From the NCBI RefSeq assembly GCF_030580655.1, contig NZ_JAUQTB010000004.1, positions 124,001 through 188,000 on the forward strand: a stretch of DNA of 64,000 nt. The letters are read 5' to 3'. The notes beneath the pieces were generated by a model, which saw only the letters and a program-made list of their open reading frames with translations, did not search any database and was not told the origin of the DNA. Of the stretch, positions 46,160 through 55,500 are shown one piece after another. Within the stretch, counting starts at the first letter, position 1. Each line of letters opens with the position of its first letter. The position numbers were made by a program, and so were the translations under genes. Origin of the DNA: Paenibacillus lacisoli (GTDB lineage: Bacteria > Bacillota > Bacilli > Paenibacillales > Paenibacillaceae).

Positions 46160-46453
46160 ATGGCTAACACCCTGCTCAGCATTCAGGTCATTCCAAAAAC
46201 GCCCGGCAACGAAAATTCATACGCATATGTAGATAAAGCTATTGAAGTGATTCAGCGCTCAGGTGTTAAATATCAGGTTCATCCGCTGGAGACAACGATG
46301 GAGGGTGAGCTGTCCGACCTGCTGCGGATCGTTCAGGACATGCATGAGGCGCTTATCGAGGCTGGCAGTCCCAGCGTCATCTCCCAGATCAAGATTGCCC
46401 ATACTCCAACTGGTATCAGCATGGACACGCTGACCGAGAAATACCGTCCATGA
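46160..46453 (+). CDS. Thiamine-binding protein, MTH1187/YkoF family
   Basis: Cytosolic protein of 97 residues with a ferredoxin-like fold. ATG 46160 follows AAAGGAG. The family pattern is visible in LLSIQVIPKTP at the N-terminus, YAYVDKAIEVIQRSGVKYQVHPLETTMEGE and the closing HMEALIEAG-like region. Members bind thiamine or its pyrimidine moiety. Its place between the binding protein and the permease of a thiamine-precursor transporter supports an intracellular carrier or sensor role. Its stop overlaps the permease start by four bases. Confidence 0.87.
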   Translation: MANTLLSIQVIPKTPGNENSYAYVDKAIEVIQRSGVKYQVHPLETTMEGELSDLLRIVQDMHEALIEAGSPSVISQIKIAHTPTGISMDTLTEKYRP

Positions 46454-47214
46454 GATCCTGGTGGAACCTCGCATGGCCGCCCGTTGTGGCGGTCATCTTG
46501 TTTTTGGCAGGCTGGCAGCTGGCCGTCTCGGCTTTTCACATTGAGGCATGGCTGCTCCCCAGTCCTTTGCAGATCGTACGCAAGGGCTGGGAGCAGGCAA
46601 GTGTCCTGACCGGGCATACCTGGGCAACGGTCAAACTGACCTTGATGGGCTTCCTGATTGGCGTCGGAACGGGACTCCTGATTGCCATGATTCTGCATCT
46701 GATCCCTTTTCTGCGATCGGCGCTTTACCCGCTGCTGATTCTGAGCCAGAACGTACCGGCCATTATTTTGGCCCCTCTGCTGATGATCTGGTTTGGCTTT
46801 GGGCTGCTCCCCAAACTGATCGTCATTACGCTGGTATGCTTCTTCCCGGTCGCTGTAGCGGCTATGAGCGGCTTTAATCAGACAGACCGGATGATGCTGA
46901 ACTATATGCGAATGGCCGGCGCAGGGAAACGGCAGATCTTCACGAAACTGGAACTACCGCATGCTCTGCCTTCTATTTTCTCTGGTCTTAAAATTGCCGC
47001 AACCTACAGTGTCATGGGGGCTGTGATTGCGGAATGGATGGGTGCGGACCAGGGCATCGGCTATTATATGAATCTTCAGAAATCAGGCTACCGGACCGAC
47101 CTGGTCTTCGCAGCTGTATTTATTATCGTAGCCCTCAGCCTTCTGCTGTTCGGCCTCATCGCTCTACTCGAGAAAGGCGTTATCCGCTGGCGTCCACAAA
47201 GGCAAAATTCCTGA
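46450..47214 (+). CDS. thiX: Thiamine-pyrimidine precursor ABC transporter, permease (ThiX-like)
   Basis: Membrane permease of 254 residues with about six helices. ATG overlaps the preceding stop. The ABC coupling motif (EAA loop) appears as YMRMAGAGKRQIFTKLELPHALPSIFSGLKIA near residues 155-187 with the invariant Gly. A Trp-rich N-terminal helix precedes it. Typical of the nitrate/taurine/pyrimidine permease branch; operon position gives the substrate. Confidence 0.9.
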   Translation: MRSWWNLAWPPVVAVILFLAGWQLAVSAFHIEAWLLPSPLQIVRKGWEQASVLTGHTWATVKLTLMGFLIGVGTGLLIAMILHLIPFLRSALYPLLILSQNVPAIILAPLLMIWFGFGLLPKLIVITLVCFFPVAVAAMSGFNQTDRMMLNYMRMAGAGKRQIFTKLELPHALPSIFSGLKIAATYSVMGAVIAEWMGADQGIGYYMNLQKSGYRTDLVFAAVFIIVALSLLLFGLIALLEKGVIRWRPQRQNS

Positions 47215-47261
47215 CGCTTATGACATATACCTGTCAAAATTCGATGAAAGGAGCTGACCCT

Positions 47262-48116
47262 ATGCCAACAGATCAGCTACAACATTCTTCGCAAAGCGGT
47301 GGAACTTCAGCCCCCGGCCCTTCGGCACCATCTGCTCTGGAAGTTGACCGGGTTCACCTCTCCTTCCGGGAGAACAAGCAGATCCTTCCAGTCCTAAACG
47401 ATATTTCCTTGACCGTTCGTCAGGGAGAATTCGTCTCGATCATCGGACCTTCGGGCTCTGGGAAGAGCACCCTATTTAACCTGATCGGCGGCATGCTGAA
47501 GCCGGATCAGGGCCGAATTACGATCCAGGGCAAGGAGGCGGGCGGCCAGCGCGGCGTCATCAGCTACATGCCGCAGCAGCCGGCCCTGCTGCCCTGGCGT
47601 ACCACGCTCGACAACGTGCTGCTCGGGCTTGAGGTGGCGCCGGATGCGCAGCGCGGCGGCCGGGATCTTGCACAGGCCCGGGAGGAGGCACGGGCCTGGC
47701 TGGCTCAGGCGGGGCTGGCCGAGTTCGAGCAGGCCTATCCGCACAAGCTGTCTGGCGGTATGCAGCAGCGGGCAGCTTTCCTGCGCGCGCTGCTCAGTCC
47801 GCAGGAACTGATGCTGCTGGACGAGCCGTTCAGCGCGCTGGATGCCTTGACCCGCAGCGATATGCAGCGCTGGCTGCTGGACATCTGGGAGCGCAGCCGG
47901 CGTTCTGTACTGTTCATCACCCATAACATTGAAGAGGCGCTGCTGCTGTCAGATACGATCTATGTCTTCTCAAGCCGCCCTTCGACCGTGCTTCATCGGG
48001 TGGAGGTTCCATTCCCCCGTCCCCGCACAGATGCCATGGCCGACGATCCCGCCTTCCTGGAGTGGAAGCGGACGTTATCCGGCTGGCTGCGTGAGGAACA
48101 GGCCAAGCAGGGCTGA
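47262..48116 (+). CDS. thiZ: Thiamine-pyrimidine precursor ABC transporter, ATPase (ThiZ-like)
   Basis: ATP-binding subunit of 284 residues. ATG 47262 follows GAAAGGAG; the frame is open far upstream inside the permease gene but in another frame from it. Walker A GPSGSGKST near residue 69, Q-loop YMPQQPALLPW, signature LSGGMQQR, Walker B LMLLDEPFSALD and H-loop THNIEEA are intact. The first 25 residues are Ser/Gly/Pro-rich. Codon use is strongly GC-rich between about 47580 and 47900. A hairpin spans its stop codon (48097-48135). Confidence 0.92.
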   Translation: MPTDQLQHSSQSGGTSAPGPSAPSALEVDRVHLSFRENKQILPVLNDISLTVRQGEFVSIIGPSGSGKSTLFNLIGGMLKPDQGRITIQGKEAGGQRGVISYMPQQPALLPWRTTLDNVLLGLEVAPDAQRGGRDLAQAREEARAWLAQAGLAEFEQAYPHKLSGGMQQRAAFLRALLSPQELMLLDEPFSALDALTRSDMQRWLLDIWERSRRSVLFITHNIEEALLLSDTIYVFSSRPSTVLHRVEVPFPRPRTDAMADDPAFLEWKRTLSGWLREEQAKQG

Positions 48117-48135
48117 ATTTCCCGGCTTGGCCTGT
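48097..48135 (+). other. Hairpin spanning the thiZ stop codon
   Basis: AACAGGCCAAGC and GCTTGGCCTGTT form a 12-bp stem without a following T run; possibly a partial terminator or mRNA-stabilising structure before the TatD-like gene. Confidence 0.5.
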
Positions 48136-48167
48136 TCCTGTAGTATCAAGCACAAGGAGGCTTATGT

Positions 48168-48992
48168 ATGAATTCCGAACCGTCCCATGTTACCCTTGCC
48201 CCATTAATTGATGCGCATCTCCATCTGGACAGCTATAACGGGGAGGAGCAGCAGTTAATCCTTGATTCACTGTCTTCCAACGGGATAGAGCATTTGATTG
48301 CCGTTTCCATGAATTTGGCATCCTCACAGCATAATCTGGAGCTTGCATATCGTTCACCTGAGGTTCATCCGGCCTTCGGCTTCCACCCCGAGCAGAAGCT
48401 GCCATCCCCTGCCGAGCTGGATCGGCTGTTCTCCTGGATGGAAGAGCATCATGATCAGATGATTGCCGTTGGCGAAGTGGGGCTTCCTTATTACACCCGG
48501 CAGGAAGCCGAGCAAAAAGGCCATCTCTTCGAGACAGCCCCTTATGCTGCATTGTTAGAACGCTTCATGATCTTCGCCCGTCGTTATGATAAACCGATCG
48601 TCCTGCATGCCGTCTATGAGGATGCTGATACAGCGTGTAACCTGCTGGAGAAGCACGGAGTAACCCGTGCCCACTTCCATTGGTTTAAGGGAAACCCTGT
48701 CACCGTCCGCCGTATGGCAGATCAGGGATTTCATATCTCCTTCACACCGGATCTGCTCTACGAGGAAGAAATTCAGGAACTGGCACGTCAGTATCCGGAA
48801 CATCAGGTTATGTCTGAGACGGACGGACCCTGGCCATTTGAAGGGCCCTTCACAGGCAGGCTTACTGACCCGGCTATGACTGCAGACGTAGCGGCTGCAT
48901 ATGCTCATCTCAAAGGATGGACCGAAGCTGAAGCAAGACAGCTGCTGTATACGAACGCCATGAATTTCTATCGGATTGGAAAGGGCAGCTGA
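48168..48992 (+). CDS. TatD-family metal-dependent hydrolase
   Basis: Amidohydrolase-fold protein of 274 residues. ATG 48168 follows AAGGAGG. The metal ligands HLH in DAHLHLD (near residue 18), Glu in VGEVGLPYY (near residue 105), His in IVLHAV and in AHFHWFKG, and Asp in SETDGPW are all present, so it should be active. TatD proteins act as DNases or hydrolases of unknown metabolites. It ends the TPP-controlled operon, 51 bp after thiZ, which hints at processing of a thiamine-related or imported compound, an inference. It lacks the usual tRNA or DNA-repair context. Confidence 0.87.
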   Translation: MNSEPSHVTLAPLIDAHLHLDSYNGEEQQLILDSLSSNGIEHLIAVSMNLASSQHNLELAYRSPEVHPAFGFHPEQKLPSPAELDRLFSWMEEHHDQMIAVGEVGLPYYTRQEAEQKGHLFETAPYAALLERFMIFARRYDKPIVLHAVYEDADTACNLLEKHGVTRAHFHWFKGNPVTVRRMADQGFHISFTPDLLYEEEIQELARQYPEHQVMSETDGPWPFEGPFTGRLTDPAMTADVAAAYAHLKGWTEAEARQLLYTNAMNFYRIGKGS

Positions 48993-49011
48993 CCGTTAAC
49001 CGCGCTTACGC

Positions 49012-49539
49012 TTAATAGCAGGTAAACGACTCAATCTGATTCAAATCCACACCAAGATAAGTCCAGAAGAAGCCGTTCCAGCGGAAGCCGGCAACCGAGT
49101 TGCGGCCCACGAATACCGGATAGAACCAGAAACGTTGACCATTACGCAGCCATACAAACGTGTTGCGGAACAAGCATCCGGCGATGGCACCCGGATCCAC
49201 GGCGTACACCGACGTCAGCGGCTTGGGCGGGATAAAAGACGGCGGCGGGGAAGAAGGCTGCTGTGATCCAGGTCCGGGACCAGGACCTGGGCCTGGGGAC
49301 GGAAATACCGGGCCGAAGGGATTGAATGGTCCTTGAGGGCCAAGAGGACCCACCGGGCCGACAGGCCCCGGAGGGTTCAAGGGTCCGATTGGACCGCCAC
49401 CCGGACCGCCGGCAGGACCTGGAGGATTAAACGGACCTTGGGGCCCGACCGGACCTTGACCTCCTGGTCCACCGATCGGATTAAATGGGCCTTGAGGACT
49501 CAAGGGACCTTGATTTCCTGGGGGTGAAAAAATAGACAC
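49012..49539 (-). CDS. Collagen-like Gly/Pro-rich protein with C-terminal domain
   Basis: Protein of 175 residues. I choose GTG 49539, ten bases after AAGGAG; TTG two codons upstream is too close to it. Residues 8-100 consist of Gly/Pro-rich repeats such as GPQGPFNP and [10 protein letters not shown], partly in G-X-Y register. The last 70 residues form a separate domain rich in aromatic residues ([21 protein letters not shown]) with Cys at its start and end. No signal peptide is seen. Proteins of this sort occur on spore surfaces in bacilli, so a coat or exosporium role is possible but unproven. Confidence 0.75.
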   Translation of the reverse strand: MSIFSPPGNQGPLSPQGPFNPIGGPGGQGPVGPQGPFNPPGPAGGPGGGPIGPLNPPGPVGPVGPLGPQGPFNPFGPVFPSPGPGPGPGPGSQQPSSPPPSFIPPKPLTSVYAVDPGAIAGCLFRNTFVWLRNGQRFWFYPVFVGRNSVAGFRWNGFFWTYLGVDLNQIESFTCY

Positions 49540-49628
49540 GATCAACTCACTCCTTATTGACTTAGGCTACTACAGCCTATGCGTGATATTCGCCCTGGTG
49601 CCTGGGCAGTCACCCAGAAAAGCCAATA

Positions 49629-49676
49629 AAGAAGGATACCCTGTCCTCCGTCAGCGGAAATCAGGGTACCCTTCTT
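49629..49676 (-). terminator. Terminator of the exporter/TetR/nitroreductase unit
   Basis: Arms AAGAAGGATACCCTG and CAGGGTACCCTTCTT; on the minus strand it lies 18 bp past the nitroreductase stop and ends TTCTTTATT. Confidence 0.78.
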
Positions 49677-49693
49677 GATGTCTATCATTTTGT

Positions 49694-50437
49694 TTACTGT
49701 TTCATGAAGCCCTTGGCTTCGAGGAACGGCTTCATATGCAGTCTCACCGGTTCAGTGAGGCGCGTTGCCATAATTTCAGACCACGAAGTCGTACGCTGGC
49801 CGCCGGTGCGCTCAGACAAATAATTTACCATCGTCTCATCATAGAGCTTCACCTGCTGAACCGTCTCTTCCTTATCGTAGCCGTTCATATGAAGAACAGC
49901 AGCCAGCGGCAGACGCGGACGTGTTCCCGGCTCCTGGTCCGGAACCCCGACGCACATGCCGAATGCCGGATACACCAGCTCCGGTAGTCCCAGCAGCTCG
50001 GAGACCTCCTGAATCCGGCTGCGGATCCCGCCAATATAGACAACCCCCAGCCCCATTGCTTCCGCTGCAATCGCTGCATTTTGAGAAGCAAGAGCTGCAT
50101 CAATGGTAGCCACGGTAAAGTTCTCAACCGAGTCTTCATAGGATGCCTTGTCACCGATATAAGGCGCCGATGCCTGTTTCAGGCGATACAGATCTGCACA
50201 CCATACAAGGAAAACCGGGCATTCCGCTACATATGCCTGTCCGCCCGCGAGTTCTGCCAGCTGACTCTTCAGCCCTTGGTCGGTAACCGCAATAACGGAG
50301 TAAGCCTGCACGTTACTGGAGCTGGATGCCATCTGGCCAGCGCCCACGATCGTGGCCAGCTGTTCCTGCGAGACAGGATCGCTTGTAAATTTGCGGATCG
50401 AACGATGCTTCATTAATAGAGATACTGTTTCATTCAC
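49694..50437 (-). CDS. Oxygen-insensitive NADPH nitroreductase / FMN reductase (NfrA-like)
   Basis: FMN enzyme of 247 residues reducing flavins, quinones or nitro compounds. GTG start overlaps the TetR stop (GTGA). The N-terminal flavin motif HRSIRKFTSDPVS, the SSSNVQAYSVI segment near residue 40, and AAEAMGLGVVYIGGIR near residue 125 are typical of the NfsA/FRP group, whose usual length is about 245. Coupling to a TetR repressor suggests induction by an electrophile or toxic compound. Confidence 0.9.
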   Translation of the reverse strand: MNETVSLLMKHRSIRKFTSDPVSQEQLATIVGAGQMASSSSNVQAYSVIAVTDQGLKSQLAELAGGQAYVAECPVFLVWCADLYRLKQASAPYIGDKASYEDSVENFTVATIDAALASQNAAIAAEAMGLGVVYIGGIRSRIQEVSELLGLPELVYPAFGMCVGVPDQEPGTRPRLPLAAVLHMNGYDKEETVQQVKLYDETMVNYLSERTGGQRTTSWSEIMATRLTEPVRLHMKPFLEAKGFMKQ

Positions 50438-51027
50438 GGCTTGTTCACTCCTAATCCCTGTAATATAAAACGAACGGCCTCTTCTGCCGCTTCATCCGGA
50501 CCCAGCAGATCCTCTTCGTAAATATCCTCAAAATCATATGTCCGCTTATTGGACAAGGCTACCCCTTTAATAATGAGCAGGGTGGTAGACGAAGACTCAA
50601 AGGAGAAAACCCCTTCTTTTTTACCCCGAATGAGAAGCTTCTGCGCCTCTGACCAGACCGCCTTAAGATATTTCATAACAATACTGCGCCGCGGGGAGTT
50701 CATCATCATTTCCTGGTGAATGATATCACTCAGCTGCCGATCTCTGCTGGTGAAGTACATGATATTTTTGATCAGCAGAGTCAATCCGTCTACAGGAGAC
50801 ATGGCGTTAAAATCGACCCCAAGCATCTGGCGATGCGGGAAAAAGTGTTCAAAGATGGCCTGGAACACACCCTCTTTGCCTCCAAAATGATAGGAAACGA
50901 GCGCCACATTTGCACAGGCTTCCTCGCAAATTTGTCTGATGCTGGTGCCGTCATATCCTTTTTGGGAGAACAGCTTTTTGGCTGCCAGCATGATCCGCAT
51001 TTTAATATCCGGTTCGGAATGGGTCAT
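50434..51027 (-). CDS. TetR-family transcriptional repressor
   Basis: Regulator of 197 residues. ATG 51027 follows GAGGAG. The DNA-binding helix-turn-helix lies at residues 10-55 (AAKKLFSQKGYDGTSIRQICEEA then VALVSYHFGGKEGVFQ). The C-terminal ligand domain resembles those of the YfiR/CecR-like group. It lies between the exporter gene and the nitroreductase on the same strand. Tandem operator-like sequences before the exporter gene are its probable target, making a self-contained drug- or toxin-responsive unit. Confidence 0.9.
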   Translation of the reverse strand: MTHSEPDIKMRIMLAAKKLFSQKGYDGTSIRQICEEACANVALVSYHFGGKEGVFQAIFEHFFPHRQMLGVDFNAMSPVDGLTLLIKNIMYFTSRDRQLSDIIHQEMMMNSPRRSIVMKYLKAVWSEAQKLLIRGKKEGVFSFESSSTTLLIIKGVALSNKRTYDFEDIYEEDLLGPDEAAEEAVRFILQGLGVNKP

Positions 51028-51083
51028 AAATGTAGGCTCCTCATCTTATGCTTACCCTATTATGAAACTTTGCAGACATGGAA

Positions 51084-51124
51084 GCAAGCATTCCGGCCTG
51101 TAAGAAACAGGGCGGAATGCTTGC
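51084..51124 (-). other. Hairpin between exporter and tetR
   Basis: GCAAGCATTCCG and CGGAATGCTTGC form a 12-bp stem in the 142-bp gap; without a T run it may be a weak terminator or processing site. Confidence 0.45.
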
Positions 51125-51169
51125 GGTGTAAGCTGTTATTTTATACAAAATACCGATTCGATCCAGTGG

Positions 51170-52336
51170 TTAAGCTGCCTCACCTGCAGGCGCCGCGACT
51201 ACGACAGGCACCGGATGTCTCCGCAATGCTGTGACAAGTACCGACACTCCTGCACATACGATGAGAATAGCGACCAGGGCGAGTGCTGCCTTGCCGGCAT
51301 CCGGACCTCCCAGCTGAATACTCATAATGCCGTTCACTGCATAGGTCGCCGGAAGAACTGCGCTCAGATCATGGTAGAAGCTGCTCAGCATTTCTCGCGG
51401 CATCATCGCACCGGAGGATACCAGCTGCAGGGACATCATAATAATGTTAAAGAACATACCTGCCATGCCAAAGACGATCAGGAACATTTGTGTAAAGAAC
51501 ATGAACGTAAGCATCATCAGACTCTCATACATCCAGAGCGGCAGGAAACCCTGCTCCATCTGACCGCCGAACGAAACCACCAGGGTCGTGCCCACCAGAG
51601 AGACGAACAGCGCTGTACCTACATTGATTAGAACGCGGGCGCCAAACTTGCTCCACTTGCCCGCCTGAGCACCAATCATACCGCTGGACTGCTGAATATT
51701 CAGACCCATAATCATGGATCCTACGAAGGAAGCGAGAAGCATCATCATCGGCAACATTTGGTTATTCATTCCATTCACGGTGTGGATAGAAGTCAATTTC
51801 GATTCCACTTTGTTATGAATGGCTGTGGACAGCTGACCGGCTGCAGCAGTATCCATCCCTGCCTGTGCCAGTACGGAAGTTGTGCCTTGAACAGCTGTCT
51901 GTTGGCTGATCATGGCTGATACCTTTTGTTCAACTCCCTGCATGATGCTCTTCACAGTCATCGGATTTGCCTCGTTGATGGTATACTGTATTTCCGCCTT
52001 TTCCCCGGCACTTGCGGAAGTCAGGCGCTGGCTGAAATCAGCCGGAATGTCCATAACCATCTGCAAATCACGATGGTTCAGCTGACTTTGAGCCTGCGAA
52101 GCGGTAAGACCTGTAACAATCTCGAACGGCAGGCTGGATGCCAACGTATCTACGATTGTTTTCCCTGCACCTTGGTCTTCATTGACGATGGCAATCTTCA
52201 GCTGATCGCTGCGTTCACTAACACCGGAATAGGCTGTCATCCATACGACACTGAACACGATCTGGAACATGAGGGCCGTTATGATCCCAATGATGGTTGT
52301 AGGTTTTTTGAAAAATAATTTAAACGCCTTAAACAT
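51170..52336 (-). CDS. ABC-2 type membrane protein, YhgE/Pip-like exporter
   Basis: Membrane protein of 388 residues. One N-terminal helix (about residues 12-33) precedes an extracytoplasmic domain of about 160 residues containing VNEDQGAG and MVMDIPADFSQ, the YhgE/Pip and ABC-2 exporter signature. Five or six helices follow (about 195-385). It is about half the length of B. subtilis YhgE. No ATPase is adjacent, so it may act alone or borrow one. Its strong promoter with two operator-like palindromes indicates repression by the TetR protein. Confidence 0.83.
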   Translation of the reverse strand: MFKAFKLFFKKPTTIIGIITALMFQIVFSVVWMTAYSGVSERSDQLKIAIVNEDQGAGKTIVDTLASSLPFEIVTGLTASQAQSQLNHRDLQMVMDIPADFSQRLTSASAGEKAEIQYTINEANPMTVKSIMQGVEQKVSAMISQQTAVQGTTSVLAQAGMDTAAAGQLSTAIHNKVESKLTSIHTVNGMNNQMLPMMMLLASFVGSMIMGLNIQQSSGMIGAQAGKWSKFGARVLINVGTALFVSLVGTTLVVSFGGQMEQGFLPLWMYESLMMLTFMFFTQMFLIVFGMAGMFFNIIMMSLQLVSSGAMMPREMLSSFYHDLSAVLPATYAVNGIMSIQLGGPDAGKAALALVAILIVCAGVSVLVTALRRHPVPVVVAAPAGEAA

Positions 52337-52362
52337 ATCCGATTAAATCCCCCTAAATTTAA

Positions 52363-52394
52363 TTTAAACGACCGTTTTAATCAAACGATTGTTT
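52363..52394. promoter_or_regulatory. Tandem TetR-type operators
   Basis: Two palindromes, AAACGACCGTTT (52366-52377) and AAACGATTGTTT (52383-52394), lie 17 bp apart immediately downstream of the -10 box, where bound repressor would block transcription. Confidence 0.65.
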
Positions 52395-52396
52395 AA

Positions 52397-52425
52397 ATCA
52401 TATGAAAATTTAGTTAATCTGTCAA
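52397..52425 (-). promoter_or_regulatory. Strong promoter of the exporter unit
   Basis: On the minus strand TTGACA (52420-52425), 17 bases, TATGAT (52397-52402): consensus -35 and near-consensus -10 at ideal spacing. Confidence 0.8.
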
Positions 52426-52452
52426 TTGGTTTACAGAAAATATTTCACAAAA

Positions 52453-52475
52453 AAACCGCCCTGGAAAGGGCGGCT
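52453..52475 (-). terminator. Terminator of the fibronectin-III gene
   Basis: CCGCCCT and AGGGCGG around GGAA; on the minus strand followed by a run of seven T residues. Confidence 0.88.
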
Positions 52476-52506
52476 AGTTTTTCAGCTAATTTTACGTTAT
52501 GAACAG

Positions 52507-55500
52507 CTAATTTAAAGTTTTAAAACTGCTCACTGCACTCCAAAGACTGCTGTTAGTGCTTGTCAATGCGCGTACCCGGTACTTATGCAGTGTCAACGGA
52601 AGCAGATTCTCATGAATGTATATATTATCATTTACTGTAGCCACAACTGCACCATCCGCTTCTATTTCATAAGCAGTTGCACCTGGAACAGCATCCCAGC
52701 TTAATGAAACGCTACTGTTTGTGACAGTGCCTTTGACAACAGGTGTGTTCAGCAGAGTTAATCCACTGATCAGGCTGCCCCAATTGCCTGTGCCTGCCGC
52801 ATTTTTGGCTCGGATGCGGAACGTATGCTCACTGTTCGCGGCTAAGCCCGACTTGGTGTAACTGGTTGCTGTTAAGGACACCGCTGTACCGTCGATCTCC
52901 AGGTCGTATCCTGTCGCTCCCGTTACGGCATTCCATTTCACGCCGATCGCTGCATTCGTAACCGTGCTTATGTTCAGGCCGGTTACGTCGGCTGGAATGG
53001 TGCTCTGCGTCAGCAGCGCGGCCCAGGCACTTGTATTCGTATCCGTCAGAGCGCGGATCCGGTATTTGTGTGCCGTTCCCGGTACCAGGTTGGCATGAAC
53101 GTACGTTGGATCCGTTACCGTCCCTACGACAACTCCATCCGCTTCCACTTCATATTTCACTCCATCTGCAATCTCTGCCCAGGTCAAGGTAACGGCTGTA
53201 TCCGTCGACGCCGCCTTCAGCACCGGAGTGTTCAGCTGCGTGGTCCCGCTCACCGGGCTGCTCCAGCTGCCGACACCGGCTGCGTTCTTCGATCGGATGC
53301 GGAACGTATGCTCACTGTTCGCGGCTAAGCCCGACTTGGTGTAACTGGTTGCTGTTAAGGACACCGCTGTACCGTCGATCTCCAGGTCGTATCCTGTCGC
53401 TCCCGTTACGGCGGTCCATTTCACGCCGATCGCTGCATTCGTAACCGTGCTTATGTTCAGGCCGGTTACGTCGGCTGGAATCGTGCTCTGTGTCAGCAGC
53501 GCGGTCCAGGCACTTGTATTCGTATCGGTCAGAGCGCGAATCCGGTATTTGTGCGCCGTTCCTGGTACCAGATTGGCATGAACATACGCTGGATCCGTTA
53601 CCGTACCTACGACAACCCCGTCCGCTTCCACTTCATATTTCGCTGCATCTGCAATCTTTGCCCAGGTCAAGGTAACGGCTGTATCCGTCGACGCTGCCTT
53701 CAGCACCGGCGTGTTCAGCTGCGTCGTCCCGCTCACCGGGCTGCTCCAGCTGCCGGTACCGGCTGCGTTCTTCGAACGGATGCGGAACGTATGCTCACTG
53801 TTCGCGGCCAAGCCCGATTTGGTGTAGCTCGTACCCGTGACGGCTACCGTTGTTCCATCGATCTCCAGGTCGTATCCTGTTGCTCCCGTTACGGCGGTCC
53901 ATTTCACGCCAATCGCTGCATTCGTAACCGTGCTTATGCTCAGGCCGGTTACGTCGGCTGGAATCGTGCTCTGTGTCAGCAGTGCGGTCCAGGCACTTGT
54001 ATTCGTATCGGTCAGAGCACGGATCCGGTATTTATGCGCCGTTCCCGGTACCAGATTGGCATGAACATACGTTGGATCCGTTACCGTCCCTACGACAACC
54101 CCATCCGCTTCCACTTCATATTTCGCTGCATCTGCAATCTCTGCCCAGGTCAAAGTAACGGCTGTATCCGTCGACGCTGCCTTCAGCACCGGCGTGTTCA
54201 GCTGTGTCGTCCCGCTCACCGGGCTGCTCCAGCTGCCGGTACCGGCTGCGTTCTTCGATCGGATGCGGAACGTATGCTCACTGTTCGCGGCCAAGCCCGA
54301 TTTGGTGTAGCTCGTACCCGTGACGGCTACCGTTGTTCCATCGATCTCCAGGTCGTATCCTGTCGCTCCCGTTACGGCGGTCCATTTCACGCCGATCGCT
54401 GCATTCGTAACCGTGCTTATGTTCAGGCCGGTTACGTCGGCTGGAATCGTACTCTGTGTCAGCAGCGCGGTCCAGGCACTTGTATTCGTATCATTCACAG
54501 CCCTTACACGGTATTTATGCGCCGTTCCAGGGAGCAATCCCGATTGAACAAAAGCAGAATCTGTCACAGTTCCTACAACAGCCCCATCCGCTTCAATCTC
54601 ATAAGATGATGCTCCGTCAATGGCTGTCCATACCAACGCTATACTATTTTGTGTAGAGCTGGCTTGCAGCGCAGGTGTGCTGAGAGATGTGAATGCGGTT
54701 AGCGGATCGCTCCAGCTGCCGGCTCCCCCGCTGTTTTTTGAACGAACCCGGAAAGAATGCTCTGTATTGGCAGCTAGTCCTGTCTTGTTGTAAGACGTCC
54801 CCGTTACAGCAGTAATGACCCCATCGACTTCCAGATCATATCCTGTCGCCCCCGCGACAGCGTTCCAGCTCACCGACAGCTTGTTAAACGTTGTGTCTGT
54901 GATTTTCAACCCGCCAGCACGCTCAGGAACTGTTTTCTGGGTAACGACCTTGCTCCACTGGCTTTCATTATCCCCGGAATAGGCTTTAAGCTGGTAGGTG
55001 TGGGTCGAGTTGGCCTCTAAAGCCTCATGCTTATAATTTAATACGTTCCCTAAATCCACTGGAGAAGCATTATCGATCTGGATCGAATAACTCGTGGCAT
55101 GATCGACAGCCGCCCAGCTCACTATATTTGCACCTTCTGAAGGTTCTACATTAAGGACGGGCTGCTGCAAAAGAGTTCGAACCTGAACCGGACTGCTCCA
55201 GTCACTTTGGCCGAATTTATTGACTGCTCGAACCCTGTACGTATGTAATGTGTCAGGCTGAAGTCCTCCGGCCGTATAACTCTCACCATAGTAAGGTCCT
55301 TTATTCACACCATTTTCTTCAATTTCGTATTGAACCGCCTGATTAATGTGCGGCCATTGCAGACGGATGCTCGTCGCTGTCTTGTCAGCTATAATATTAT
55401 TGGGCACGCCCGGGATATCCGTAACGGGTTCCGGTGAGCTCGTCTCTTTGACAAACTTCGGCAAGCCGTTTTGAGTGTAATAGGGGTTCACATCTGACAA

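Noticed and set aside
47034-47261. Upstream extension of the thiZ reading frame
   Set aside because: It lies within the permease gene in another frame; ATG 47262 has a proper ribosome site.
53551-54609. 352-codon plus-strand reading frame opposite the FN3 gene
   Set aside because: It is an antisense product of the 483-bp repeats, with unlikely Cys/Arg-rich composition.
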